64,000 nucleotides of DNA, taken from NCBI RefSeq assembly GCF_007655135.1, contig NC_045134.1, forward strand, positions 10,684,982 to 10,748,981, given 5' to 3'. Origin of the DNA: Punica granatum (Eukaryota > Streptophyta > Magnoliopsida > Myrtales > Lythraceae). Shown here one piece after another: positions 24,249 to 38,000 of this stretch. The notes below the pieces were generated by a model that did no database searches, was not told the origin of the DNA, and saw nothing but the letters and a program-made list of their open reading frames with translations. The position numbers and the translations under genes are program-made. Numbering within the stretch: the first letter of the stretch is position 1; every line of letters starts with the position of its first letter.

Positions 24249-24605
24249 GTATATTGTGATAAGAATATTAAATTACATTAAATAAAGTCCATAATGTATA
24301 TACTTAATATGTATGTAGATACATATATACTTATATGTATACACAAATTTTTAATATTGTGAGAGCCCCGAAAATTAAGTATTTCCATAATAACTAACAT
24401 ATATGTATATAACTTAATATGCATGTATATACATGCTTAACTTGTATATTGTGATAAGAATGTTAAATTACAGTAAGTAAAGTCTCATAATACACATACT
24501 TAATATGTATGTAGACACATATATATTTATATGTATACACATATCTTCAATATTGTGTAAACGTTACAAACCAAGTATTCCCATAATAACTAACATATAT
24601 ATATA
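24249..24605 (+). repeat. 195-bp tandem duplication
   Basis: Two imperfect direct units start at 24249 and 24444, each opening GTATATTGTGATAAGAAT. Both contain ACTTAATATGTATGTAGA, TATATGTATACACA and CCATAATAACTAACATAT. The second unit is slightly truncated. The sequence is AT-rich and non-coding. Confidence 0.75.
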
Positions 24606-25223
24606 TATACACACATTATATGGGAAAATAATTTTATCACCATAAGTTGTATAAGATATTGTGATCAAACGTTATTTTATTATGATACACTTATTAGGAC
24701 GAGCTTATTTTGACAAGATCCGTAATAAATTATTCTCTATTTTCGTGGCAAGAAATCTTATATTTTATTGTGGTATTACAGTAGCTTTAATAAAAAAATA
24801 AAAATTATATGCATAATTTAAGGTCTGTAATTATCATATGGAAGACACAAATTACGAAAAAAATCACTTTTAATTCGGTTATTCGGTGATGTTTCTAATG
24901 AAAACTCAATAGTTTTATTAGAAATCATATGTGTTTGCATAATTTAGTTTTAAATTAAGTATCATAATATATAATTATATATTTTTTTGAAATTAACCTC
25001 CTCTAATCAGTATTTATGTTACAATAATACTCATAGATATGTAATTTTTTAAAGAATTTTACAGTTGATATTCTTTTACAGTTGATAAAAAAAATGTTTT
25101 ATATATGCAAAGTTGTTACTGAAATTATCAAGGTTTAAAATATTATAATAAAAAAATAAATACAAAATTAAACAAATTATAATACATAAAAAATTTCCAG
25201 TATTGCTATATCGATATAAAAAA

Positions 25224-25257
<34 letters not shown>

Positions 25258-25374
25258 TTAAATTGCTGGAATATTAACAAAAGCAAGGAATTACATGCAG
25301 CATCTCTTTGAAATATTTTAGAGCGTCTAATTTTATAACAATAATTTATATTTATTCGGTAAATAAAAATTTCA
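24606..25374. other. AT-rich DNA up to the array boundary
   Basis: No gene was seen. A TA microsatellite of about 32 bp lies at 25226-25256. Confidence 0.55.
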
Positions 25375-25620
25375 AGAGCAGTATCTCTTCAATAATTCAT
25401 TCAATAAATCTCTTTTTTACCATGTCTTTGTTTTAGTTTTGAGGGGTAAGAGAAGGACAGTCCTTCTAATTTGCAGTAATGAGGTTTCATCAGTATTTGA
25501 TCTTCCCACAATAAGAATAATATAAAGCTCCGGATAAACTGCATTGACGTATCGATCATATATTGCAACGCGGCAATTATTTGCTCCAACATCGCCAAGC
25601 ACGACAAGGAGATCAATATA
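25375..25620 (+). repeat. Orphan 3' flank of a peroxidase unit (left edge of the array)
   Basis: This stretch matches the DNA that follows each array copy (for example 28030-28270 and 48350-48600), including CAATAATTCATTCAATAAA, TTTAGTTTTGAGGGGTAA and GACGTATCGATCATATATTG. No peroxidase precedes it, so the array begins in the 3' flank of a copy that is no longer here. Confidence 0.85.
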
Positions 25621-26042
25621 CTTCCAGACCATGTTCCAAATAATGGAAAAGAAATAACAGCACAAAATTTATGCTGCGAGATTGGACCAGTATTATATGT
25701 TGATTTACTTTCCTAAAACTTTTATTACTTTGTAGCATACGTGCCCCTTTAGTTTTATAGAAATGTTCTCGTGTTATATTCATGATTTGAAACGAATTAA
25801 TTACGCGTGCAAGTGATGAGCTGGAATAACACGGCAGAGGGTTATGATGCAAGTACCGTAGGACATTTATCCACTGTACAGTTTGCGTCAGAATATCTTG
25901 ATCCCAATATTTTAATATATACATCAGACACATACCTCTATATAAATAGATCGGTCGATGAGCCTATGAGATTCATTGGTGGCAAAAGACAAGAGGAACG
26001 AGAAGAAGAAGAAGAAGAAGAAGAAGAAGGAGAAAAGCATCC

Positions 26043-27994
26043 ATGGAAGCTTTTAGAGCTCCGTCCTTCATTCTTGCTGTCAGCATGCTCCTGATGGCCG
26101 TCGCTTCTACTCGGCAGCTCAGGACGGACTTCTACAATAATACCTGCCTCAATGTCGAGCATTTGGTTCGTTCTGCAGTCACCAGAAAGTTCCAGCTGAC
26201 TGACATCACTGCCCCGGCGACCCTCCGTCTCTTCTTCCACGATTGCTTCGTCAGGGTCAGTTTACATTTTCGTCATTTACTTTTACACTGCAGAAGAATT
26301 TGAATTTGGACTTCCTGTTGCTGTCTTGCTTGTTTCTAAATGATACATCCTCTAAGCATCATTCACTTTGATCCATCATCTCCGGATGCACATGACTGCT
26401 CTTTTGTTTTCATTTTCAAAATAACTTCACCGTGATTTCGACATTTTCATTTGTCTATTTTCTGGGAAGTTGTCCTCGGAATGGTGCTGTTAAAAGTTCT
26501 AAAATTGACAAAGCAATCATTTATCAGTAAATGGAACTTTTGTCCTTCTCTCAAGAGGAGTACAACTTTTTTGAACTTTTTCAGCTTTCCAAAGGCTCGG
26601 AAAAAGTTTCCCGGAAAATCTGAAAGCACTAGACCCCACAGAGATACGTGTTTGTTCACTTTCTATATGTTATCATTGACTGCTTTTCCAGATTATGGAA
26701 ACATAACTCTGGATTGTTCTTCCAAATAAAAAATGCCCGTATGTCTCCCACAAGGGAATCGGTCACGGAGTCGAGGAAAAGGAAAACGTGAATTCCAAGC
26801 ACAGGAATTCCATTTAATCAAGACTATCACGCACCTATTGCCACAGTTGTAGATATAGTTATTTTGAGAATACGCCTTAACGGCCAATGGTTAAGGATGG
26901 CTCATAATGGAAGAAAAGAGTCGCAAAATTGCTCAAAAGTTGAAACTGTAGACTAATCAATTCAATTTATCATCCGACTTCTTTTCTTTTTTGAGTTTCT
27001 GTAGGGATGTGATGCATCGGTGTTGCTCGCATCACCCAATAACGATGCAGAGAAGGACCACCCAATTGACCTATCACTTGCAAGAGACGGGTTCGACACG
27101 GTGATCAAAGACAAGGCAGTAGTTGACAACAACCCTCAGTGCCAAAACAAAGTCTCCTATGCTGACATTCTTGCCCTAGCCAAAAGAGATGTCATCTCTC
27201 TGGTAAGTAACTAGAATGTCAATTCTACTGCAAGTTCGACTGATCAATGCCGTTAACTCATCTAAACGTCTTGAAACTGTTGTGCTATTGCAGGCCGGGG
27301 GTCCATTTTACCATGTGGAGCTAGGAAGGCGGGACGGGAGGATATCGACAAAAGCCAGTGTCGAGCATGGAATATCCCTACCCACTTTCGACCTTGTCCA
27401 GCTCAACACCAGCTTCGGCGGATACGGTCTTTCCCAAATCGACATGATCGCACTTTCAGATATGGAAAAAACCCGAGGGAGCATCCTAGCATATATGAGA
27501 AATGGGGAAGTGGTTGTTTAATCTAGTTTATCCCGGTGTCATTAACTTCCCGAATCCTAATATTCTCCCTCCACAACATTCCATTATGTAACGGGGCACA
27601 CAATCAGGATTTCTCACCGCAACCACGTCTTTAAAAGGATCTACAACTTCAACTTGATGCGCCCAATCGATCTGACCCTCAACCTCTCATAAAAGCACTT
27701 GAGGGAACTTTGCCCAAGAAATGTGGACCCCAATAAAGTGATCGACATGGACCCACGACAACTCACGTATTCGACAATGCCTACTTCAAGAACCTTCAAA
27801 ATGGGACGGGACTTTTCAGCTCCGACCAGGTGCTCTTCACGGACCCAAGGTCCAGGCCCAATGTAAACTACTTCGCTTCAAACAACACTGCCTTTAGAGA
27901 GGCCTTCAAGACCGCCATGACCAAGCTTGGCAGGGTCGGGGTTCTGACAGGTAGCAAGGGGGAAATTCGAATTAACTATACCCGCCCAAACTAG
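26043..27994 (+). pseudogene. Class III peroxidase copy P2, broken
   Basis: Exon equivalents are 26043-26255, 27005-27202, 27294-27459 and about 27592-27994. Exon 1 is intact and keeps the signal peptide and [10 protein letters not shown]. Exon 2 is open but has SYADI in place of SCADI, so a conserved disulfide cysteine is lost. Lesions: the intron 3 donor GT is AT (27460), the matching acceptor AG is AA, exon 4 has an in-frame TAA at 27690, a 1-bp deletion lies in the GACCCACGACA run, and the last cysteine codon is changed (TAT). The TATA box is at 25941-25948, and the leader contains nine GAA triplets. The intron 1 is about 200 bp longer than in P1. It is nearly identical to P5 from 26311 on. 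Confidence 0.93.
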
Positions 27995-28682
27995 ATAAAG
28001 ACAAATCTATGAAGTCCAATCTGAATTTTAGAGCAGTGTCTCTTCAATAATTCATTCAATAAATCGCTTTTTTACCATGTCTCTGTTTTAGTTTTGAGGG
28101 GTAAGAGAAGGACAATCTTTCTAATTTGCAGGAATAAGTTTTCATCAGTATTTGATCTTTCCACAATAAGAATAATATAAAGCTCTGGATAAATTGCACT
28201 GACGTATCGATCATATATTGCTACGCGGCAATTATTTGCTCCAACATCGCCAAGCACGACAAGGAGATCAATATAATTCCTGACCATGTTCCAAATAATG
28301 GAAAAGAAATGACAAAACAAAATTAATGCTGCGAGATTGGACCGGTATTATATGTTGATTTACTTCCCTAAAACTTTCATTACTTTGTAGCATACGTGCC
28401 CCTTTAGTTTTATAGAAATGTTCTCGTGTTATATTCATGATTTGAAACGGATTAATTACCAGTGCAAGTGATGAGCTGGAATAACACGACAGAGGGTTAT
28501 GATGCAAGTACCATAGGACATTTATCCACTGTACAGTTTGCGTCAGAATATCTTGATCCCAATATTTTAATATGTACATTAGACAAATACCTCTCTATAA
28601 ATAGATCGGCCGATGAGCTTATGAGATTCATTGGTAGCAAAAGACAAGAGGAACGAGAAGAAGAAGAAGGAGAAAAGCATCC

Positions 28683-30654
28683 ATGCAAACTTTTAGAGCT
28701 CCGTCCTTCATTCTTGCTGTCAGCATGCTCCTGATGGCCGCCGCCTCTGCTCGGCAGCTCAGGGCGGACTTCAACAATAATACCTGCCTCAATGCCAAGC
28801 ATTTGGTTCGTTCTGCAGTCACCAGAAAGTTCCAGTTGACTGACATCACTGCCCCGGCGACCCTTCGTCACTCCTTCCACGATTGCTTCGTTAGGGTCAG
28901 TTTATATTTCCGTCATTGACATTTATACTGCAGAAGAATTTGAATTTGGACTTCTTGTTGCTGTCTTGCCTGTTTCTAAATGATACATCCTCTAAGCATC
29001 ATTCACTTTGATCCATCATCTCCGGATGCACATGATTGCTCTTTTGTTTTCATTTTCAAAAAAACTTCACCGTGATTTCGACATTTTCATTTGTCTATTT
29101 TCTGGGAAGTTGTCTTCGACATGGTGCTGTTAAATGTTCTAAAATTGACAAAGCAGTCATTTATCAGTAAATGGAACTTTTGTCCTTCTCTCAAGAGGAG
29201 TACAGTTTTTTTGAACTTTTTCGGCATTCCAAAGGCTCGGAAAAAGTTTCCCGGAAAATCTGAAAGCACTAGACCCAACAGAGATACGTGTTTGATCACT
29301 TTCTATATGTTATCATTAATTGCTTTTCCAGATTATGGAAATAGAACTCTGGATTGTTCGTCCAAATAAAAATTGCTCGTATGTCTCCCACAAGGGAATC
29401 GGTCATGGAGTTGAGGAAAAGGAAAACGTGAATTCCAAGCACAGGAATTCCGTTTAATCAAGACTATCACGCACCTATGGCCACAACTGTAGATATGGTT
29501 ATTTTGAGAATACGCCTTAACGGCCAATGGTTAAGGATGGCTCATAATGAAAGAAAAGAGTCGCAAAATTGCTAAAAATGGAAACTGTAGACCAATCAAT
29601 TCAATTTATCATCCGACTTCTTTTCTTTTTTGAGTTTCTGTAGGGATGTGATGCATCGGTATTGCTCGCATCACCCAATAACGATGCAACGACGGACCAC
29701 CCAATTGACCTATCACTTGCAGGAGACGGGTTCGACACGGTGATCAAAGACAAGGCAGTAGTTGATCAAAGATAAGGCAGTAGTTGACAGCTACCTTCAG
29801 TGCCGAAACAAAGTCTCCTATGCTGACATTCTTGCCCTAGCCAAAAGAGATGTCATCTCTCTGGTAAGTAACTAGAATGTCAATTCTACTGCAAGTTCGA
29901 CTGATCAATGCCGTTAACTCATCTAAACGTCTTGAAACTGTTGTGCTATTGCAGGCCGGGGTCCATTTTACCATGTGGAGCTAGGAAGGCGGGACGGGAG
30001 GATATCGACAAAAGCCAGTGTCGAGCATGGAATATCCCTACCCACTTTCGACCTTGTCCAGCTCAACACCAGCTTCGGCGGATACGGTCTTTCCCAAATC
30101 GACATGATCGCACTTTCAGATATGGAAAAAACCCGAGGGAGCATCCTAGCATATATGAGAAATGGGGAAGTGGTTGTTTAATCTAGCTTATCCCGGTGTC
30201 ATTAACTTCCCGAATCCTAATATTCTCCCTCCACAACATTCCATTATGTAACGAGGCACACAATCAGGATTTCTCACCGCAACCACGTCTTTAAAAGGAT
30301 CTACAACTTCAACTTGATGCGGCCAATCGATCTGACCCTCAACCTCTCATAAAAGCACTTGAGGGAACTTTGCCCAAGAAATGTGGACCCCAATAAAGTG
30401 ATCGACATGGACCCACGACAACTCACGTATTCGACAATGCCTACTTCAAGAACCTTCAAAATGGGACGGGACTTTTCAGCTCCGACCAGGTGCTCTTCAC
30501 AGATCCAAGGTCCAGGCCCACCGTAAACTTCTTCGCTTCAAACGACACTGCCTTTAGAGAGGCCTTCAAGACCGCCATGACCAAGCTTGGCAGGGTCGGG
30601 GTCCTGACGGGTAGCAAGGGGGAAATTCGAATTAACTGTACCCGCCCAAACTAG
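28683..30654 (+). pseudogene. Class III peroxidase copy P3, broken and mosaic
   Basis: Exon 1 (28683-28895) is open, but the distal motif reads RHSFHDC. Exon 2 begins at 29644 and contains a 22-bp tandem duplication (29742-29763 and 29764-29785) that shifts the frame and gives a TAA at 29773. Exon 3 has lost a G at its start (GCCGGGGTCC), the intron 3 donor is AT and its acceptor is lost. Exon 4 has the same TAA after CTCA as P2 and the same 1-bp deletion. Its 5' half matches P6 closely, exon 3 to mid exon 4 matches P2/P5, and the last part of exon 4 again matches P6. The TATA box is at 28596-28603. Confidence 0.92.
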
Positions 30655-31339
30655 ATAAAGACAAATCTATGAAGTACAATATGAAATTTAGAGCAATGTC
30701 TCTTCAATAATTCATTCAATAAATCTCTTTTTTACCATGTCTTTGTTTTAGTTTTGAGGGGTAAGAGAATGACAATCTTTCTAATTTGCAGGAATAAGGT
30801 TTCATCCGTATTTGATCTTTCCACAATAAGAATATATAAGCTCTGGATAAATTGCACTGACGTATCGATCATATATTGCTAACGCGGCAATTATTTGCTC
30901 CAACATCGCCAAGAACGACAAGGAGATCAATATAATTCCTGACCATGTTCCAAATAATGGAAAAGAATGACAAAACAAAATTATGCTGCGAGATTGGACC
31001 GGTATATATGTTGATTTACTTCCCTAAAACTTTCATTACTTTGTAGCATACGTGCCCCTTTAGTTTTATAGAAATGTTCTCGTGTTATATTCATGATTTG
31101 AAACGGATTAATTACCAGTGCAAGTGATGAGCTGGAATAACACGACAGAGGGTTATGATGCAAGTACCATAGGACATTTATCTACTGTACAGTTTGCGTC
31201 AGAATATCTTGATCCCAATATTTTAATATATGTACATTAGACAAATACCTCTCTATAAATAGATCGGCCGATGAGCTTATGAGATTCATTGGTAGCAAAA
31301 GACAAGAGGAACGAGAAGAAGAAGAAGGAGAAAACATCC

Positions 31340-33198
31340 ATGCAAACTTTTAGAGCTCCGTCCTTCATTCTTGCTGTCAGCATGCTCCTGATGGCCGCCG
31401 CCTCTGCTCGGCAGCTCAGGGCGGACTTCAACAATAATACCTGCCTCAATGCCGAGCATTTGGTTCGTTCTGCAGTCACCAGAAAGTTCCAGTTGACTGA
31501 CATCACTGCCCCGGCGACCCTTCGTCCTCCTTCCTCCACGATTGCTTCGTTAGGGTCAGTTTACATTTCCGTCATTGACATTTATACTGCAGAAGAATTT
31601 GAATTTGGACTTCTTGTTGCTGTCTTGCCTGTTTCTAAATGATACATCCTCTAAGCATCATTCACTTTGATCCATCATTCCGGATGCACATGACTGCTCT
31701 TTTGTTTCATTTTCAAAAAACTTCACCGTGATTTCGACATTTTCATTTGTCTATTTTCTGGGAAGTTGTCTTCGACATGGTGCTGTTAAATGTTCTAAAA
31801 TTGACAAAGCAGTCATTTATCAGTAAATGGAACTTTTGTCCTTCTCTCAAGAGGAGTACAGTTTTTTGAACTTTTTCGGCATTCCAAGGCTCGGAAAAAG
31901 TTTCCCGGAAAATCTGAAAGCACTAGACCCAACAGAGATACGTGTTTGATCACTTTCTATATGTTATCATTAATTGCTTTTCCAGATTATGGAAATAGAA
32001 CTCTGGATTGTTCGTCCAAATAAAAATTGCTCGTATGTCTCCCACAAGGGAATCGGTCATGGAGTTGAGGAAAAGGAAAACGTGATTCCAAGCACAGGAA
32101 TTCCGTTTAATCAAGACTATCACGCACCTATTGCCACAACTGTAGATATGGTTATTTTGAGAATACGCCTTAACGGCCAATGGTTAATGATGGCTCATAA
32201 TGAAAGAAAGAGTCGCAAAATTGCTCAAAATTGAAACTGTAGACCAATCAATTCAATTATCATCCGACTTCTTTTCTTTTTTGAGTTCTGTAGGGATGTG
32301 ATGCATCGGTGTTGCTCGCATCACCCAATAACGATGCAGAGAAGGACCACCCAATTGACCTATCACTTGTAGGAGGCGAGTTCGGCACGGTGATCAAAGG
32401 CAAGACAGTAGTTGATCAAAGACAAGGCAGTAGTTGACAGCTACCCTCAGTGCGAAACAAAGTCTTCTATGCTGACATTCTTGCCCTAGCCACAAGAGAT
32501 GTCATCTCTCTGGTAAGTCACTAGAATGTCAATTCTACTGCAAGTTCAACTGATCAATGCCGTTAACTCATCTAAACGTCTTGAAACTGCTGTGCTATTG
32601 CAGGCCGGGAGTCCATTTTACCATGTGAGCTAGGAAGGCGGGACGGGAGGATATCGACAAAAGCTAGTGTCGAGATGGAATACCCCTACCCACTTTCGAC
32701 CTTGTCCAGCTCACACCAGCTTCGGCGGACACGGTCTTTCCCAAACCGACATGATCACACAATCAGGTATGGAAAAAACCCGAGGGAGCATCCTAGCATA
32801 TATGAGAAATGGGGAAGTGGTTTTTAATCTGGCTTATCCCGGGTTCATTAACTTCCCGAATCCTATTATTCTCCCTCCACAACTTTCCATTATATAGGGG
32901 CACACAATCGGGATTTCTCACTGCAGCCAGTCGTTTTAAAAAGGATCTACAACTTCAACCTGACGCACCCAATCGATCCGACCCTCAACCTCTCATACGC
33001 AAGGCACTTGAGGGAACTTTGCCCAAGAAATGTGGACCCCAATAAAGTGATCGACATGGACTCCACGACAACTCACATATTCGACAATGCCTACTTCAAG
33101 AACCTTCAAATGGGACGGGAATTTCAGCTCCGACCAAGTGCTCTTCACGGACCCAAGGTCCAGGCCCACCGTAAACTTCTTCGCTTCAAACAACACTT
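31340..33198 (+). pseudogene. Class III peroxidase copy P4, broken, truncated by the assembly gap
   Basis: The ATG is at 31340 and the TATA box at 31254-31261. Exon 1 is frameshifted at the distal motif (CGTCCTCCTTCCTCC). Exon 2 carries the 22-bp duplication (32392-32413, 32414-32435). Exons 3 and 4 lack single bases at many short runs compared with P8 (for example CATGTGAGCTAGG, CTCACACCAGC, CAAATGGGACGGGA). The sequence stops at the N run inside exon 4. The 5' part resembles P3/P6; from exon 2 on it resembles P8. Many of the single-base losses look like uncorrected sequencing errors next to a contig end. Confidence 0.88.
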
Positions 33199-33298
33199 NN
33201 NNNNNNNNNNNNNNNNNNNNNNNNNNNNNNNNNNNNNNNNNNNNNNNNNNNNNNNNNNNNNNNNNNNNNNNNNNNNNNNNNNNNNNNNNNNNNNNNNN
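33199..33298. other. Assembly gap (100 N)
   Basis: A run of exactly 100 N, the conventional size for a gap of unknown length. It removes the end of P4 and the promoter and exon 1 of P5. Confidence 0.99.
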
Positions 33299-33387
33299 TG
33301 CTGTCTTGCTTGTTTCTAAATGATACATCCTCTAAGCATCATTCACTTGATCCTCATCTCCGGATGCACATGACTGCTCTTTTGTTT

Positions 33388-35069
33388 TGCTAGTTCCACG
33401 GGGCTAACGGAAGCGTAAAAGGAACAGAATTCAAAATTTCTACCCGTGAAACTATTCCAAGACCTACTAGAAGAGTAGAGTAATAAAAACGTACCTGGAA
33501 TATTTAAAGTTGTCGACCGAGCGTCCCACGCGTGACGCCTCTACTGGTATCCACACCGACTTTGTCGACGAGTTTTTCGAGATCGGCGGTGCTAGCGACC
33601 AACACTCGAAAGAACACCCCGATGCGACACCCGAAATTTATTAGACTAGTAGGATTAATTCAAATTGAACAATTCAACTTGAATTTCCTTACACTATACA
33701 CGTACAAACCCATATACATGTATATATATCTCTTATATCTAAACATGCATGCTGCCCCCCTTTTTATAAGCAATATGGGGAAGACAAATTCAAAGCCCCA
33801 CCGATGTGGGATTAAGAGAATCAAGCTCCAAGTGACATGTGTAAGTCTAGGTGACATCATTTAATTAGTCCATGTGTATAGCTAAGTGTTATCATACAAT
33901 TGGCCCATTTTCTTTCTGTTCTTTCTATAATTGGCTCCAAGTGGTTTCATAAAAATAACCACTTAGCACACCATTAAATCTAATAAATCGGGGTCTAATT
34001 AATCGGCAATTTAATCTCATTAAATATCCGATTAATCGGTCGCACCATAAATCATCTAATCTTTATTAGACAATTTGGTTGTTTCAAAATATCTCGTCAA
34101 CTTAGTCGTAGTGTGTGACCCTGTAGGTTCCCAATTACGTTGATAGTAATATCGAAATCTCTATTTTAATATTACAAACAGTGAGCGGCATCTAGCAATG
34201 CATCACTGTTACTCAAGTAATCGGAAAGTCAATTTCTCGACGACCTCTACCTCGTGACCTATATTACCGTGTAATATAATCCATTGTCCTCTATATCTCT
34301 ATTGAGCCCAAGGCATGGTCGATGACATCCTTGTATGGCTTAATATCTCTTTTCTTCTTGATTTACCGGGTAAGTCTATCAGAGCAAATGAGCTCGATAT
34401 CATTATATCGACTCATTTGGGTATGCATACACTTTTAGACTTAACCACCAAGTGGCCGTGAGATATCGCTCCCGGTTTCGTAGGAGGGACAAATCCTATC
34501 TTGGTCACTCACATTCTTTTCCATGCTTTGTGGCATACCCAATAACTATCTTTATAACCAACCAGTTACGGTGGCGTTTGACAGTATCAAATATACGACA
34601 TTACCGTAGGAATCCATGGTGACCTCAAGTCAAAGGACCATTACACTATAGTCACTTTGAGATATGCTAATGACAGTCACGTAACAACCCATGTAGCATC
34701 TCATGGCGGGTCAGTCCAATACACATTACTCTTAATGTATACATGTGGTGTTTTGATATCTCCATATCCATGACCTATGAGATTTGGTCATCAATCAACA
34801 CTCACACTAGTCTAACCGTATTACCGTTGTCCTAATTAACGATAATACTTTGACTATGGACATTTAGGAATAATGTTCAGTAATTATAGGATCTCACAAT
34901 CAAGTCACACTTGATGCCTATTGAACCTACTATTCCAAGGACATTATTGTGTAAAATCATATTTAGCGCAATCTACACAATACAGATATGCCTCGTTTTA
35001 TAATGAAATAGATATCATATTACAAAACTGATTATAGATTGCCTCTAGGGCATACACCAATTCCCAACA
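33388..35069 (-). repeat. Copia 3' LTR (1682 bp, element on minus strand)
   Basis: It matches 39734-41406 along its length. Compared with that copy it lacks single bases at many homopolymers (GTAAAAGG, CAGAATTC, TTTCTACCC), has a few small insertions and begins 90 bp after the N gap. Confidence 0.95.
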
Positions 35070-35085
35070 ATCTCCCACTTGCACT
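35070..35085 (-). other. Polypurine tract of the copia element
   Basis: On the minus strand GCAAGTGGGAGAT lies immediately before the 3' LTR, the expected plus-strand primer for reverse transcription. Confidence 0.8.
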
Positions 35086-38000
35086 AGAGCCAATCTGGCA
35101 CATGTCTTATGCCAATAGATCTAGTGTGAGCCTCGTGCTTGCGCTGCACAAGAGGTTTCGTAAGTGGATCTGCGAGATTCTCATCTGTTGGTATTCTGCA
35201 TATCTTCACATCTCCTCTGTCGATGATCTCGCGAATGAGATGGAAGCGCTTGAGTATATGTTTGGATCGCTGGTGAGACCTGGGTTCCTTAGCTTGCGCA
35301 ATGGCTCCATTGTTGTCACAATAGAGATCCACTGGGTCTGCGATGCTAGGAACCACAACAAGTTCTGTCACGAACTTCTTGATCCAAACGGCCTCTTTTG
35401 CAGCGTTAGAGGCAGCAATATACTCGGCCTCTGTGGTAGAATCGGCTACTGTCTCCTGTTTGGAACTCTTCCAACTCACAGCACCTCCATTCAGGCAGAA
35501 CACATACCCTGACTGCGATCTACTGTCGTCCTTATCGGTCTGGAAGCTAGCATCGGTGTAACCTCTTACAACGAGCTCTTCTTCGCCTCCATATACCAAA
35601 AACATCTCCTTAGTCCTTCGTAAGTACTTAAGGATGTTCTTTACTGCAATCCAGTGTCTTTCACCTGGATCTGATTGGTATCGACTCGTCATACTCAAAG
35701 CATACGAGACATCTGATCGAGTGCATAACATAGCATACATGATGGATCCAATAGCTGACGCATATGGAATCCTATTCATGCGGTCCCTCTCCTCTCGAGT
35801 AGAAGGACTCTGAGCCTTCGAAAGGCTTATGCCATGTAACATAGGCAGCGACCCTTTCTTAGAATCATGCATGCTAAAACGCCGAAGCACTTTATCTATG
35901 TATGCACTCTGACTTAGGCCAAGCAGTCTCCTGGATCTATCTCTATAGATCCTGATACCTAGCACATAGGTAGCTTCGCCTAAGTCCTTCATAGAGAAAC
36001 ACCTTCCCACCAAGTCTTCACAGACTGTAAGGAAGGAATGTCATTTCCGATCAGAAGTATGTCGTCTACATACAACACCAGGAAGATCACTACGCTCCCA
36101 CTAACCTTCTTGTAAACACAGGGTTCATCTTCATTCTTAATGAAACCAAACTCTTTGATTGCATCATCAAAACGAAGATTCCAGCTCCTAGAAGCTTGCT
36201 TCAGCCCATAAATAGACCGTTGTAGCTTACAAACCTTTCCGGCACTATGTGGATCGACAAAACCCTCAGGTTGTGTCATATCACATCCTCGAGGAGCTTC
36301 CCGTTCAGGAAAGCAGTTTTGACATCCATTTGCCAGATCTCATAATCATAATCATAATAAGCTGCAATTGCAAGCAAGATCCTTATGGATTTAAGCATAG
36401 CCACCGGGGAAAAGTTTCGTCATAGTCAACACCATGAACTTGTTGAAACCTTTTGCCACAAGTCGGCCCTTAAGGTAATCACATTACCGTCCATATCAGT
36501 CTTCTTCTTGAAGACCCACTTACACCCAATGGTTTTGCCATTCAGGTGGATCAACCAAAGTCCATACTTGGTTAGTGTACATGGACTCCATCTCAGATCT
36601 CATGGCCTCCAGCCATTTCTCAGAGTCAGGGCCTATTACGGCTTCCGCATAGGTTGTAGGCTCATCATTATCTATGAGCAATACGTCATTGTCTTGAGTC
36701 ACGAGAAATCCATATCTCTCGGGCTCATGACGTATCCTACTAGACCAACGAGGCTCCCGTGTCACCTGTGTAGAAGATTGTGCCACACAACTTGTGGTAC
36801 TTGTTCTGCAACATCGCCCGTCGATTGGTCAATGTCATTTTGTGGTAGAACTTCCCCAAGTTCTAATTTCCTCCCACTAGTTCCTTTGAAGAGAAACTCT
36901 TTCTCAAGGAATACCGCAGTTCGAGCGACAAACACTTTGCCCTCGATGGGATTATAGAAATAGTATCCTCGAGTTTCCTTAGGATACCCCACAAGTAACA
37001 TTTGTCCGATTTAGGGCCAAGCTTATCCGAAGACAATCTCTTCACATAAGCTTCGCAACCCCATATTTTAGAAAGACATCTTGGGACGCTTCCCATACCA
37101 CATCTCATATGGGTGTCCTTTCAACTGATTTCGACGGAGCATTGTTTAATATGAGAGCAGCTGTCTGTAGAGCATATCCCCAGAAGGAGTCAGGTAAGTT
37201 TGCATGACTCATCAAAGATCGAACCATATCTAATAAAGTTCGATTCCTCCTCTCAGCTACACCATTCCACTGTGGTGTTCCAGGTGGAGTCAGTTGAGAT
37301 AAAATCCCACACTGTTTAAGATAGTCAGCAAACTCATAGCTCAAATATTCACCTCCTCGATCTGATCGAAGAACTTTAATGCTCTTACCCAACTGATTCT
37401 CCACTTCATTCTTAAATTCTTTGAACTTTTCAAAGGATTCAGATTTGTGTTTCATCAAATACACATATCCAAATCTACTGAAATCATCAGTAAATGTAAT
37501 GAAGTAGAGATACCCACCTCTAGCAAGCTTGTTCACTGGTCCACATACATCAGTATGTATGAGAGCCAGATGATCACTAGCTCGCTCACCTTTTCCGGTA
37601 AAAGGGGCCTTAGTCATTTTCCCCATTAAGCAAGGTTCGCATGTCTCGATCGATTCTAAATCAAACGAGTCCAGTAATCCATCCTTATGGAGTCTAGAGA
37701 TGCGATTCTCGCTAATATGGCCTAAACGACAATGCCAGAGGTAAGTCGGGTTCGAATCATTAGATTTGAGCCGTTTGGTTTCCACATTATAAATAGGCGT
37801 ATCTAGATCAAGAACATGCAGACCATTACTTAAATGTGCACTGCCATAATATACATCATTCATGTACATAGAACAACACTTGTTCTTGATAGTGAAACAA
37901 AATCCCTTCTTGTCCAAACAAGAAACAGATATTATGTTTCTACTAATAGCAGGTACATAATAACAGTCGTTAAGATCTAATACTAGCCCAGTAGGCAAAA

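Noticed and set aside
33199..33298. Repeat or low-complexity DNA
   Set aside because: It is a run of N, an assembly gap, not sequence.
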